Shown piece by piece: positions 55,079 through 64,000 of a DNA stretch of 64,000 nucleotides; the stretch's first letter is position 1, and every line of letters begins with the position of its first letter. The position numbers and the translations under genes are program-made. The stretch is from Chitinophaga varians (GTDB lineage Bacteria; Bacteroidota; Bacteroidia; Chitinophagales; Chitinophagaceae). The stretch lies in the NCBI RefSeq assembly GCF_012641275.1, contig NZ_JABAIA010000004.1:434001-498000 (forward strand), in the 5' to 3' direction. The notes beneath the pieces were generated by a model. It saw only the letters and a list, made by a program, of their open reading frames with translations, was not told the origin of the DNA and did no database searches.

Positions 55079-57163
55079 ATGAAGCAATGCATTTTGTTGT
55101 GGCTATTGGTGGTACTCACGGTGTCACAGGCTTTCTCCCAACAGGACCATCCCTTTTTTCCTGCTAAGCGCCTGATCACGACAGGTATTTATTATTATCC
55201 CGAACACTGGGACCCGAATCTCTGGGAACGGGATATCAAAAGAATTTCGGAGATGGGTTTTGAATTTGTACACCTCGCGGAATTCGCATGGAGCAGAATG
55301 GAACCGGAAGAGGGGAAGTTTGACTTCGTTTGGTTGGATAAAGTGATGGGCCTTTGTGCAAAGTATCACCTGAAAGTGGTGATGTGTACGCCTTCAGCCA
55401 CACCGCCGGCATGGCTTCGTTACCAGTACCCTGAAACGTTCCAGATGAACAGCCGCTATATCCGCGGTGAACATGGCACCCGCGGCCTGGGCTCTGTGGT
55501 GAGCCCGGTGTACCATCGCCTGGTGGAAACCATCGTCACCCAAATGGCGCAACGTTACGGCAACAATGAAAACGTGATCGGCTGGCAGCTGGACAATGAA
55601 CCTGATGCAAAACCCGATTTCAGTCCCGCTTCGCAGGATGCTTTCCGGCAATGGCTGAAAAATAAATACCATTCCATCGATACGCTGAATGCCGTGTGGG
55701 GTACTGCTTTCTGGAGCCAGTGGTACAACAGTTTTGACCAGGTCATTATTCCCAATGTGGACCTGGTGGGCTGGTGGGGCAGTAACCCGCATGCCGTGCT
55801 CGATTTTAAACGTTATATGGCAGATGCGCAGGCGGAATACCTCGATTTCCAGGCGCGCACGTTACGCAACAATATTTCGCAACAGCAGTTTGTTACTACC
55901 AACTATACCGCCGTATCGCCTGGCGCAGATCCGCGGCGTACGAAGCTGCTGGACTTCGCCACGTATACAGCTTATCCCAACGGTGGTACGTACAATATCG
56001 GGAAGCAGGGCTTCCGGTTGGGCAACAGCAATGTGATCCTTTTTGCTGCGGAGTACTATAAATCTGTGGGCGGTGTTACCGGCGCCATGGAAATACAACC
56101 CGGAACGGTTAACTGGGGCAACTTCACGCCGCAGCCGTTGCCCGGTACGGTGCGTATGTGGCTGTACCACATTTTTGCTGCCGGCGGAAAGCTCGCCTGT
56201 TCCTATCGTTTCCGCCAGATCAACTATGGCGCGGAACAATATCATTCCGGAATTATGGAAACAGACGGTGTGACGCCATCACCTGGTGGCCACGACTATA
56301 TGCAGTTCATGAAGGAGATGGATATCCTGCGGAAGGAAGCCGATATCAAAGCGGCGTTGCCGGAGAAACTGGCGAAGCGGTCCACTGCCGTGCTCTGGAA
56401 CCTGGAAAACTACTGGTCTTTCGATCAACAGCGCCAAACCAGGCAATGGGACACCTGGAATTACCCGGTCAAATTTTTACAGATAGCGAAATCCTTCGGC
56501 GCACAGGCAGATGTGGTGCCGGAAACAGCTGATTTATCTAAATACAAGGTGGTGATCGTACCGGCCTATGAACTGGTAGACAGTGGCCTGATCAAAAAAT
56601 GGCAGGCCTATGCGGCCAATGGCGGGCAGCTGATCATTACCTGCCGTACAGCGACTAAAACCCGCGCAGGCAATCTCTGGGAAGCCGGTTGGGCCGCGCC
56701 GCTGTCGGGCCTGATAGGCGCCCGCATCAGTTCCTTCGATATGCTGCCCGACCAGTATTACGGGGACATACAAACGAAGTCCGGTCATTACAACTGGAAC
56801 AACTGGGGCGACCTGCTTCAGCCGGATAAAAACACGGAGGCGCTGGCTGTCTATAACGATCAGTTTTACAAAGGCGCAGCCGCTGTGGTAAAACGCAGAC
56901 TGGGCAAAGGCACTGTTACCTACATCGGGGTAGACACCGACGATGCAAAGCTGGGAAAAGACGTGCTGCGGGATATTTATACCGCTGCCGGAGCCACCAC
57001 AGAGGATTACCCGCCCGGGGTATTTGTTTATTGGAGAGATGGTTTTTATGTAGCGGTGAACTATTCTTCTGATGATTATAACATGAATACGGGCGCATCT
57101 GCCAAAATACTGATCGGCGAAAAAAACATAAAGCCAGGCGGGGTGCTTGTCTGGAAAGAATAA
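55079..57163 (+). CDS. GH42 beta-galactosidase
   Basis: The protein has 694 residues with a signal peptide ending AFSQ, so it is periplasmic or surface-bound. The GH42 barrel starts GIYYYPEHWDPNLWERDI and includes FAWSRMEPEEGKFDF. The acid/base Glu174 is in QLDNEPD and the nucleophile is probably Glu338 in AMEIQPGTVNW. A trimerisation (glutamine-amidotransferase-like) domain (about 420-620) and a short C-terminal beta domain follow. GH42 enzymes remove terminal beta-galactose from oligosaccharides. In this operon it could trim galactose from xyloglucan side chains after the fucosidase has acted. It lies 24 bp after the binding-protein gene. Confidence 0.93.
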   Translation: MKQCILLWLLVVLTVSQAFSQQDHPFFPAKRLITTGIYYYPEHWDPNLWERDIKRISEMGFEFVHLAEFAWSRMEPEEGKFDFVWLDKVMGLCAKYHLKVVMCTPSATPPAWLRYQYPETFQMNSRYIRGEHGTRGLGSVVSPVYHRLVETIVTQMAQRYGNNENVIGWQLDNEPDAKPDFSPASQDAFRQWLKNKYHSIDTLNAVWGTAFWSQWYNSFDQVIIPNVDLVGWWGSNPHAVLDFKRYMADAQAEYLDFQARTLRNNISQQQFVTTNYTAVSPGADPRRTKLLDFATYTAYPNGGTYNIGKQGFRLGNSNVILFAAEYYKSVGGVTGAMEIQPGTVNWGNFTPQPLPGTVRMWLYHIFAAGGKLACSYRFRQINYGAEQYHSGIMETDGVTPSPGGHDYMQFMKEMDILRKEADIKAALPEKLAKRSTAVLWNLENYWSFDQQRQTRQWDTWNYPVKFLQIAKSFGAQADVVPETADLSKYKVVIVPAYELVDSGLIKKWQAYAANGGQLIITCRTATKTRAGNLWEAGWAAPLSGLIGARISSFDMLPDQYYGDIQTKSGHYNWNNWGDLLQPDKNTEALAVYNDQFYKGAAAVVKRRLGKGTVTYIGVDTDDAKLGKDVLRDIYTAAGATTEDYPPGVFVYWRDGFYVAVNYSSDDYNMNTGASAKILIGEKNIKPGGVLVWKE

Positions 57164-57185
57164 ACTGTTGAACAAAAATAAAGAC

Positions 57186-58763
57186 ATGAAGAAACACTGG
57201 TATGTGATGATGGCAGCGTTTCTGCTGATTGCGGAAACGGCTACTGCACAAAAGGACCATAATCAGGATCGAGCAATAAATGTTGACCTCAGAAAAACAG
57301 CCGGACCGCTGCCCGCCATGCTCAATGCATGTGTGGGCGCAGGCCGCGCTGCGGAAGGGCTTCGTGCCGACTGGCAGCAGCAACTGGCTTATGTCAGGAA
57401 AGAATGCGGTTTCCGCTATATCCGGATGCATGGCCTGTTGGGCGATGAAATGGCCGTTTACACCCAGGACGAAAAAGGTAATCCGCAATACAACTATATG
57501 TACATAGACGTGCTGTTTGATTTTCTGCACAGCATCGGTATGAAACCTTTTGTGGAGCTGGGCTTTATGCCTTCCGCGCTGGCCAGCGGGCCTAAGACCA
57601 TTTTCTGGTGGCGCGGCAATGTAACGCCGCCACGCGACTATGACAAATGGGAGAAGCTGATTCAAAACCTGGTGGCGCATTTTACAGAGCGGTATGGAGC
57701 AGAGGAAGTGAAGTGCTGGTACTTTGAAGTGTGGAATGAACCTAACCTGGATGGTTTCTGGGCGGGCAGCCAGGCGGATTATTTTAAACTGTACACACAT
57801 GCCGCAAGAGGCATAAAAAATGTGAACCCCGCTTATCGTGTAGGCGGTCCCGGTACGGCAGGAGCAGCCTGGGAGCCTGAGATGATCGACTATTGTTATC
57901 AACATAAAGTGCCGCTGGATTTTATCAGCACACATGCCTACGGCGTAAAACAGGGATACCTTGATGAATTTGGCCGTTCCGGTACGGTGCTCGATAAAAA
58001 TCCCGCAAGCGTCAGTGGCGATGTATTGCAATCGCGCGCGGAAATTGCTGCGTCGAAAATGCCGGGACTGGAACTGCATTATACGGAATGGAGCGCTTCC
58101 TATACGCCGGCAGATCCTATCCATGACAGTTACCATGAAGCGGCGTATGTGCTGCAAAAACTGAAGCAGGTGGGCAATGCCGCCAACTCCATGTCCTATT
58201 GGGTGTTCACGGATATTTTCGAAGAACCCGGACCACGGTTTACGCCCTTCCATGGCGGTTTTGGAATGCTTACCATTCAGGGTATCAACAAACCGGTGTT
58301 TTATGCCTACCAGTTTTTGCACCGGCTGGGCAGCACGGAACTGGTCAACAAAGATACTTCATCCTGGGTATGCCGCGACAGTTCCGGCAACGTACAGGCG
58401 TTGGTGTGGGACTTTACCAATACCCATCCGGGTGACTCCGTGCATAACCAGCGATACTATATCCGTGACCTTCCTTCAAAAGCAAAAGGAAAACTACAGC
58501 TGAATATTGCCGGCATGGCAGCCGGGCAATATGCGGTAGAACTGTATAAAGTGGGATACAACAGCAACGACGCTTATACCTCCTACCTGTCGATGGGCAG
58601 CCCTGCGCAGCTCAACAGGCAGCAGGTGGAGCTGATAAAGCAGCAGAATAACGGCGCGCCGGTATCGCGCGCCATTATATCGGTGAAGGAAAATGAGGCA
58701 TTTACAAAAACAATTGACATCCGTGAAAACGATGTCTTTCTAATCAATATCCTCAAACTATAA
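57186..58763 (+). CDS. GH39 beta-xylosidase-like enzyme
   Basis: About 525 residues from ATG 57186 (MKKHWYVMMAAF), whose signal peptide ends TATAQ; the in-frame extension upstream overlaps the GH42 gene and is not a signal. The (beta/alpha)8 barrel has acid/base Glu185 in EVWNEPN and nucleophile Glu301 in HYTEWSASY, both typical of GH39. A C-terminal beta domain (about 365-525) is usual for the family. GH39 members are mostly beta-xylosidases; some act on other beta-linked sugars. The released xylose would feed xylose isomerase and xylulokinase encoded 13 kb away. Confidence 0.9.
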   Translation: MKKHWYVMMAAFLLIAETATAQKDHNQDRAINVDLRKTAGPLPAMLNACVGAGRAAEGLRADWQQQLAYVRKECGFRYIRMHGLLGDEMAVYTQDEKGNPQYNYMYIDVLFDFLHSIGMKPFVELGFMPSALASGPKTIFWWRGNVTPPRDYDKWEKLIQNLVAHFTERYGAEEVKCWYFEVWNEPNLDGFWAGSQADYFKLYTHAARGIKNVNPAYRVGGPGTAGAAWEPEMIDYCYQHKVPLDFISTHAYGVKQGYLDEFGRSGTVLDKNPASVSGDVLQSRAEIAASKMPGLELHYTEWSASYTPADPIHDSYHEAAYVLQKLKQVGNAANSMSYWVFTDIFEEPGPRFTPFHGGFGMLTIQGINKPVFYAYQFLHRLGSTELVNKDTSSWVCRDSSGNVQALVWDFTNTHPGDSVHNQRYYIRDLPSKAKGKLQLNIAGMAAGQYAVELYKVGYNSNDAYTSYLSMGSPAQLNRQQVELIKQQNNGAPVSRAIISVKENEAFTKTIDIRENDVFLINILKL

Positions 58764-58773
58764 CCGTTTTATT

Positions 58774-60621
58774 ATGCCACGTTCAAATGTTAAACACTAC
58801 ATTAAAAGTTGCATGCGCATAGCGATGCAACTGCTGCTACTTCTTTTTGCGGGCCTGCAACTATCGGCCCAATTGCCCACGGCACAGTCTATTGCCAGTA
58901 AAATGAAAATGGGCTGGAACCTGGGGAACACGCTGGAAGCCATTTGCGGGGAAAACGCATGGGGCGGCGCTGTCACACAAGCCACTATCGACGCCGTGAA
59001 AGCGTCCGGATTTAATACCGTCCGGCTGCCCGTTTCCTGGGACTGCCACAGCACCAACGGTGTGATAGATCCGGCCTGGATGGCCCGCGTAAAAGAGGTG
59101 GTGGACTACTGCATGCGCGACAGCCTGTATGTCATCGTCAACATCCATTGGGACAACGGCTGGCTGGAAAATAACGTCACCCCGGCGGCACAGCAACAGG
59201 TAAATGCCAAACAGCAGAACTATTGGACGCAGATCGCCAACACTTTTAAAAACTATAATGAACATCTGTTGTTTGCCAGTGCCAATGAGCCGGCTGTCAA
59301 CGATGCCACAGGCATGTCTGTATTGTTGTCTTACCATCAGACATTTGTCAACGCCGTACGGGCCACCGGCGGCAACAACAGTTCCCGTACGCTGATCGTC
59401 CAGGGGCCCAGTACCAACATCGACAAGACGAACACGCTGATGAACACCCTGCCTACTGACCCCATCGCCAACCGGCTGATGATGGAGATACACTACTACG
59501 ATCCTTCCCAGTTTGCGATCATCACACAGGATGAATCCTGGGGCAAAATGTTCTACTACTGGGGCGCCAACTACCATTCCTCTACAGACACCTACCGGAA
59601 CGCCACCTGGGGAGAGGAGAGTTATATGGACTCGGAGCTGAGCCTCATGAAAACGAAATTCATTGATAAAGGGATACCCGTGATCATCGGGGAGTTCGCC
59701 GCCGTGAAAAGAACGCTCGGCCCACCGTCCGACCAGTTGCTGCACGAGGCTTCCCGGCAGCATTTCTACGATTACCTCGTACGTTCCGCAAGGGCCAAGG
59801 GGCTTATACCTATTTACTGGGACATCAACAAACAGTTGTACGACCGGGCCACTGGGGTGATACTGGACCAGGAAACCATTTCCACGCTCATGCAGGCCGC
59901 CGGCAATACCCCCGGTTACGTGAGGCTGGCAAACCGCGCTACCGGCCTGCTGGCAGACGGCATCTACAGAAACACCAACGGCGCCAACGCAGGGCAATGG
60001 GCCAACAGCGGCAGCGATGCGCAGCAGTGGACCGTAGAGGCGGCCGATGGCTACGTACGCCTGAAAAACCGCGCTACCGGCCTGTACCTCGATGGCATGG
60101 GCAGAACGGCTGACGGATCTGTGGCAGGGCAGTGGGCCTTCAGCAGCAGCTACAACCAGCAGTGGAAGCTGGAATCGACAGGCAGTTACATCAAACTGAA
60201 AAACCGTGCTACAGGGCTGTACCTCGACGGCCTGGGACAAACGGCCAACGGGGCTGACCTGGCACAGTGGTCCGGCAGCAGCAGCAACAACCAGCAATGG
60301 ACCATGACGGCAGTCGCATTGCCCGCAGCAGCGATGGCCGCAACCACTACATCCGCCAGTATTGCGCCTTCACAGGCAAATGACCTGAACGTATATCCGA
60401 ACCCGTTTACCGCCACTTTCAGCGTGAAGGCGGACAAACAGGATAAAATAGAGAGTATCACTATTATCGATGCTTCCGGAAAAATAGTGGAGACAAAAGC
60501 CCATCCGTCGGCTTCGGACCTTTTGTCTATGGGCGCCACGCTAAAAACAGGCAGTTACATCGTAGTGGCAAAAGGACGGGGATGGACCAAAAAAAGTAAG
60601 GTGGTCAAAATCATCAAATAA
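58774..60621 (+). CDS. GH5 endo-glucanase with ricin-type lectin repeats and type IX secretion domain
   Basis: The protein has 615 residues. Signal peptide ends LSAQ. The GH5 catalytic barrel (about 36-375) begins MGWNLGNTLEA, a sequence typical of endoglucanase/xyloglucanase subfamilies, with acid/base Glu172 in ASANEPAV and nucleophile Glu307 in IIGEFAA. Residues about 381-513 carry three ricin-B/CBM13-type repeats (each with NRATGL and ending QQW). The C-terminus (about 535-615, VYPNPF to KVVKIIK) is a type IX sorting domain, so the protein is exported to the cell surface or medium. It probably makes the first backbone cuts in the polysaccharide. The subfamily cannot be set by eye. Confidence 0.92.
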   Translation: MPRSNVKHYIKSCMRIAMQLLLLLFAGLQLSAQLPTAQSIASKMKMGWNLGNTLEAICGENAWGGAVTQATIDAVKASGFNTVRLPVSWDCHSTNGVIDPAWMARVKEVVDYCMRDSLYVIVNIHWDNGWLENNVTPAAQQQVNAKQQNYWTQIANTFKNYNEHLLFASANEPAVNDATGMSVLLSYHQTFVNAVRATGGNNSSRTLIVQGPSTNIDKTNTLMNTLPTDPIANRLMMEIHYYDPSQFAIITQDESWGKMFYYWGANYHSSTDTYRNATWGEESYMDSELSLMKTKFIDKGIPVIIGEFAAVKRTLGPPSDQLLHEASRQHFYDYLVRSARAKGLIPIYWDINKQLYDRATGVILDQETISTLMQAAGNTPGYVRLANRATGLLADGIYRNTNGANAGQWANSGSDAQQWTVEAADGYVRLKNRATGLYLDGMGRTADGSVAGQWAFSSSYNQQWKLESTGSYIKLKNRATGLYLDGLGQTANGADLAQWSGSSSNNQQWTMTAVALPAAAMAATTTSASIAPSQANDLNVYPNPFTATFSVKADKQDKIESITIIDASGKIVETKAHPSASDLLSMGATLKTGSYIVVAKGRGWTKKSKVVKIIK

Positions 60622-60655
60622 CGGAAACTTTTAAAACAGAGAAAACTTTGTCATC

Positions 60656-62302
60656 ATGAATAGGAGAGATCTTATCAAATACCTGGGAATGACTGTCCCG
60701 GCTTATTTGTTGTCTAAACAGGCAGGCGCATCAATGATCGGACAGCCGGCCCCGTATGCAGCCCCCGGGCCTTTTACCGCCAGCTGGGATTCGCTGCAGC
60801 AGTACACCGTGCCGGAATGGTACCGCAATGCCAAGTTCGGCATATGGGCCCACTGGGGCCCGCAATGTGAGCCGGAGTATGGCGACTGGTACGCACGTAA
60901 CATGTATATGGAAGGAAGCGACCAGTACAAATACCACCTCCAAAAATATGGGCATCCTTCCAAATTTGGTTTTAAGGATGTGATCCATCAGTGGAAAGCC
61001 GAACAGTGGGACCCGGAACATTTGGTGTCATTATACAAAAGGGCAGGGGCAAAATACTTTTTTGCCATGGCCAACCACCACGATAACCTCGATCTCTGGA
61101 ACTCCCGTCACCATGCCTGGAACGCGGTGAACGTAGGACCTAAAAAAGATCTTATCGGTGGCTGGGCGAAAGCCGCGCGCAATAACGGCCTGCCTTTCGG
61201 TGTGAGCATACATGCGGCCCATGCCTGGACATGGCTCGAAGTGTCGCGGAGGGCAGATAAAAACGGTCCGCTTGCCGGAGTGCCATATGATGGCAAACTA
61301 ACGAAGGCAGACGGCAAAGGCGCCTGGTGGGAAGGACTGGACCCGCAGTTACTCTATGCACAGGACCATCCGCTGGGCAAAGACAGCGAAGATAATAACG
61401 CCATCTTCCGCCAGTGGGACTGGAGCAATGGAGCCGCAGCGCCTTCAAAGGCATACTGCGACCAGTTCCTGAAAAGGACCATAGACCTGATAGACCGCTA
61501 CGAACCAGAGCTGGTTTATTTTGATGACACCGTGCTGCCACTGTACCCGGTCAGCGACGTAGGACTGCAAATAGCCGCCTATCATTACAACAAAAGCATC
61601 AAACGTAATAAAGGCAAACTGCACGCGGTACTCAACGGCAAAGTATTGAACGAAATGCAGCGTAAATGCATGGTGTGGGACATCGAACGAGGACAGAGCA
61701 ATGTCATTGAACCTTTTACCTGGCAAACAGATACCTGTATCGGCGGATGGCATTATGACAAGCGGTTTTATGAAGGCAAATGGTATAAGTCCGGCAAAAC
61801 CGTTATCCAGACGCTGGCAGACATAGTAAGCAAAAACGGGAACCTCCTGCTCAATATCCCGGTGAAAGGCAACGGCACCATCGATGATCAGGAGAAAGCC
61901 ATCCTGGAAGAAATAGCCGCCTGGATGGCCGTCAATGCGGAATGTATATTTGATACCAGGCCGTGGAAGGTACTGGGAGAAGGCCCTGCACTGGAAAATG
62001 TAGCACCTATTGCCGCACAGGGTTTCAACGAAGGCAAAGGCAAACCGTATGCCGCCGGCGATATTCGCTTCACTACCAAAGGCGATGTGCTGTACGCCAT
62101 TTTACTGGGCTGGCCTGACGACGGAAAGATGAAAATAAAAAGCCTCGCGGCCGGAAGTTCATTAAGGCCTGAAAAAATCAACCGTATTGATTTGCTGGGC
62201 GGTGGTGAGTTGAGTTTTCAGCAACAGGCAGATGCCTTGGAGGTCGTATTGCCGGAAAACAAGACTGCTTTTCCTTATGCGGCAGTGTTGAAGATCAGGT
62301 AA
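60656..62302 (+). CDS. GH29 alpha-L-fucosidase with Tat-like signal
   Basis: The protein has 548 residues. The N-terminus MNRRDLIKYLGMTVPAY resembles a twin-arginine (Tat) signal, so the enzyme may be exported folded. The catalytic barrel has FGIWAHWGPQCEPEYGDWYAR, ANHHDNLDLWNS and the presumed nucleophile Asp290 in LVYFDD. A C-terminal beta-sandwich (about 440-548) follows. GH29 enzymes release terminal alpha-L-fucose by retention. It closes the operon 34 bp after the GH5 gene and precedes a strong terminator. Together with the aldo/keto reductase at the operon's start it suggests a fucosylated substrate. Confidence 0.92.
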   Translation: MNRRDLIKYLGMTVPAYLLSKQAGASMIGQPAPYAAPGPFTASWDSLQQYTVPEWYRNAKFGIWAHWGPQCEPEYGDWYARNMYMEGSDQYKYHLQKYGHPSKFGFKDVIHQWKAEQWDPEHLVSLYKRAGAKYFFAMANHHDNLDLWNSRHHAWNAVNVGPKKDLIGGWAKAARNNGLPFGVSIHAAHAWTWLEVSRRADKNGPLAGVPYDGKLTKADGKGAWWEGLDPQLLYAQDHPLGKDSEDNNAIFRQWDWSNGAAAPSKAYCDQFLKRTIDLIDRYEPELVYFDDTVLPLYPVSDVGLQIAAYHYNKSIKRNKGKLHAVLNGKVLNEMQRKCMVWDIERGQSNVIEPFTWQTDTCIGGWHYDKRFYEGKWYKSGKTVIQTLADIVSKNGNLLLNIPVKGNGTIDDQEKAILEEIAAWMAVNAECIFDTRPWKVLGEGPALENVAPIAAQGFNEGKGKPYAAGDIRFTTKGDVLYAILLGWPDDGKMKIKSLAAGSSLRPEKINRIDLLGGGELSFQQQADALEVVLPENKTAFPYAAVLKIR

Positions 62303-62313
62303 TAGCTGTTGAA

Positions 62314-62364
62314 ATAACAAGAAAAAAACCGCGCCCTGTGAAGGCGCGGTTTTTTTCTTGTTAT
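62314..62364. terminator. strong bidirectional intrinsic terminator
   Basis: Perfect 22-bp inverted repeat (62314-62335 and 62343-62364) with a 7-nt loop. It has a GC-rich core (CCGCGCC / GGCGCGG) flanked by A7/T7, so either strand gives hairpin plus T-run. It ends the 46.5-62.3 kb operon 12 bp after the GH29 stop. Confidence 0.9.
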
Positions 62365-62480
62365 CTGTCAGACTGTCCAACAGGATCGAATATTATCAAG
62401 GTATCATTACGAGGTGATAATACAAGATAAGGCGGCTTGTTTTTGTCTGATGGCAGCCATTCCTGGATTTAAAAATCTAT

Positions 62481-62488
62481 TATCTTCG
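62481..62488 (+). promoter_or_regulatory. -7-like promoter element
   Basis: TATCTTCG, one base off TAnnTTTG, ends 20 nt before ATG 62509. This is the same spacing as at 37618. Between the terminator and this element nothing else is visible. Confidence 0.4.
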
Positions 62489-62508
62489 GCCCCCAAAATT
62501 CTCCTATC

Positions 62509-64000
62509 ATGAAACTCCCATTGTGGACGTTGATGAGTTCTGTACTACTGGCTCTTTTCTCCTGTAACAAATCGGACACACCAACGCCGCCCAAGGTGCC
62601 GACGGACACCTCTATTGTAAGCATCAGTACTGTTTTAGTTCAGGATTTCGACAACGTCGTCATTCAGGCTTCCTTCCAGGGAATTGACACCGCAACGGTG
62701 CGGTCCTGCGGTTTTTACTGGGGATACAGCCCTGATTTATCTACGTCTAACCGGCAGGTTTTATCCTCGCCAACTACCTTCAAGGCAACACTAGATAAAG
62801 TTGGACAAGGGAAAACTGTTTATTTTAAAGCTTTTATTGTTGTTGGCGCCACCCGGCGGCCTGATGACGGTTTACCGACAAAGACCTTTGAAAGTAAAAC
62901 AGAAAAAACCGCTACCAGCGGACTGGTGAAAACCTGGGAAAAAGAATATAACGGCATCAGCGCTATACAGACTGAACAGGTATTGCCAACAGATGATAAC
63001 GCCTTTGTTATCCTGGCGAATATGTTTGGCGGCGGTTCCTCCAGCTGGCCCAGGCTTATTAAAATGGATACTGCCGGTAACATCCTGTGGGACAAACAAT
63101 ACCATGAGCAGGAACACTGGACGGCGGCAGGTATGACGAAAGTAAAGGACGGCTACCTGCTGGCTGCCAACTACACCAGCCTGAACGCCTCCAGTGTGGC
63201 CATCACCAAGCTGGACCTGAACGGAAACCTGTCGTGGGAAAGAAAACTTGACATCGTGTTCAAACAGGAGTTTATCCGGTTTCAGCTATTAAAGGATGAT
63301 GTTATCAAGGTAACTGTGAGAACGGTTTCCGGGTATACGCCTAATCCTGCCAACCCAACGTTGACAGACTGCTGGTTTGACAAGGATGGTAATCAGCTTT
63401 CCAATCCCAATGGTGTTCGTTATGATCAATTCATTAACGGACTGTCGGTACATAAAACGGTGACTGCCGCCGATTCCAGTTTCCTGGTCGCTTACCAGTA
63501 TTACTATTATGATCCCAGTCCTACCACTTCCAGGGAAAATGCAAAGCTCCATTATTTTGAAAAGGATAATCAACTCCGGTGGGAGAGAACATACGGTAAA
63601 ACCGGCTACGATCTGCCCGTCAATGTAACGGTAACGGCCACCGGCAATTTCTCCATTCTCGGGTATACCTTGCTGGACAACCGCAAGACAAGACTATGGC
63701 TGTTCCAGGTGGACAACGCCCATGGTAATTCACTGTGGGAGTACACCTATACAAATCCTCAATATGATGCGGTATATCCGTCCGGCATCACTATGGGGAA
63801 GGATGACCAGTACTACATTACCGGCAGTGCCCAGTCTGTTGATTACAAATCTTCTGCTGCCTATATCCTGAAAGTAAATGCACAAGGTTATTATGCCTGG
63901 AGCTATACATTTCCGGCAACAGCTTTTAACAGCCGGGGAGAATATATTTTCGTTAATAACACTACCGGTGAAATATATGTGTTCGGTACTTCCACGAGAG
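62509..64000 (+). CDS. lipoprotein with propeller-like repeats, cut by window edge
   Basis: ATG 62509 opens a frame of 497 residues to the window edge. The signal has a lipobox (LLALFSCNKSD), so it is probably an outer-membrane or periplasmic lipoprotein. Residues about 35-130 look like a beta-sandwich (SCGFYWGYSPDLS). From about 140 there are recurring units of the type LxKxDxxGNxLWDKxY (about 180, 230, 345, 400 and 450), a beta-propeller-like pattern. I do not recognise a family or function. It has its own promoter-like element after the terminator, so it is not part of the glycan operon. Confidence 0.75.
   Translation, partial: MKLPLWTLMSSVLLALFSCNKSDTPTPPKVPTDTSIVSISTVLVQDFDNVVIQASFQGIDTATVRSCGFYWGYSPDLSTSNRQVLSSPTTFKATLDKVGQGKTVYFKAFIVVGATRRPDDGLPTKTFESKTEKTATSGLVKTWEKEYNGISAIQTEQVLPTDDNAFVILANMFGGGSSSWPRLIKMDTAGNILWDKQYHEQEHWTAAGMTKVKDGYLLAANYTSLNASSVAITKLDLNGNLSWERKLDIVFKQEFIRFQLLKDDVIKVTVRTVSGYTPNPANPTLTDCWFDKDGNQLSNPNGVRYDQFINGLSVHKTVTAADSSFLVAYQYYYYDPSPTTSRENAKLHYFEKDNQLRWERTYGKTGYDLPVNVTVTATGNFSILGYTLLDNRKTRLWLFQVDNAHGNSLWEYTYTNPQYDAVYPSGITMGKDDQYYITGSAQSVDYKSSAAYILKVNAQGYYAWSYTFPATAFNSRGEYIFVNNTTGEIYVFGTSTR

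Noticed and set aside
56916..58322. 468-codon open frame opposite GH42 and GH39
   Set aside because: Antisense shadow of two clear glycosidase genes.
58861..60297. 478-codon open frame opposite the GH5 gene
   Set aside because: Antisense of the catalytic and lectin regions; its repeats only mirror the lectin repeats.
1..64000. tRNA, rRNA, CRISPR, transposase or integrase genes
   Set aside because: None seen on either strand; no long terminal inverted repeats or target-site duplications recognised by eye.

Overview
The window comes from a Bacteroidota chromosome and most resembles Chitinophaga or a close relative (family Chitinophagaceae). The evidence is four SusC/SusD pairs, a hybrid two-component system, an ECF sigma/FecR pair, type IX secretion C-terminal domains, and start regions without Shine-Dalgarno sequences. 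It is an accessory glycan-degradation island. I saw no rRNA, tRNA, CRISPR array, transposase or integrase.

Region A (about 1-25.8 kb) is a polysaccharide utilisation locus. Leftward on the minus strand it carries a GH95 alpha-L-fucosidase-like enzyme, two consecutive SusC/SusD pairs, a CHRD-domain lipoprotein, a GH28-like beta-helix enzyme and two alginate-lyase-fold proteins; the last runs off the left edge. Rightward it carries a 1381-residue hybrid two-component sensor/regulator, a GH97 enzyme and a third alginate-lyase-fold protein. I cannot name the substrate, but uronic-acid-containing glycans with fucose- or galactose-type side chains would fit.

Region B (about 25.8-36 kb, minus strand) is an ECF sigma - FecR anti-sigma - SusC (with STN domain) - SusD signalling and uptake unit, followed after a terminator by a type IX-secreted GH74 xyloglucanase-like enzyme. 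Region C (36.3-42.3 kb) is less specialised: a tail-fibre-like surface protein, a serine hydrolase, and an ABC-F ATPase / TetR pair behind a perfect 21-bp palindrome.

Region D (41.5-62.4 kb) starts with an AraC regulator divergent from xylulokinase and xylose isomerase. A second AraC regulator is divergent from a long plus-strand run: zinc alcohol dehydrogenase, aldo/keto reductase, SusC, SusD, a surface glycan-binding lipoprotein, GH42 beta-galactosidase, GH39 beta-xylosidase, a GH5 endoglucanase with ricin-type lectin repeats, and a GH29 alpha-L-fucosidase. A 22-bp-stem terminator closes it. Together with GH74, GH95 and xylAB, this set fits breakdown of fucosylated, galactosylated xyloglucan, although no GH31 alpha-xylosidase is visible. 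A partial lipoprotein gene fills the right edge.

Three kinds of regulation (hybrid two-component, ECF sigma/anti-sigma and AraC) control neighbouring glycan loci. Several repeated or palindromic motifs in the intergenic regions are candidate operators. All assignments are by reading sequence motifs; no database search was run.
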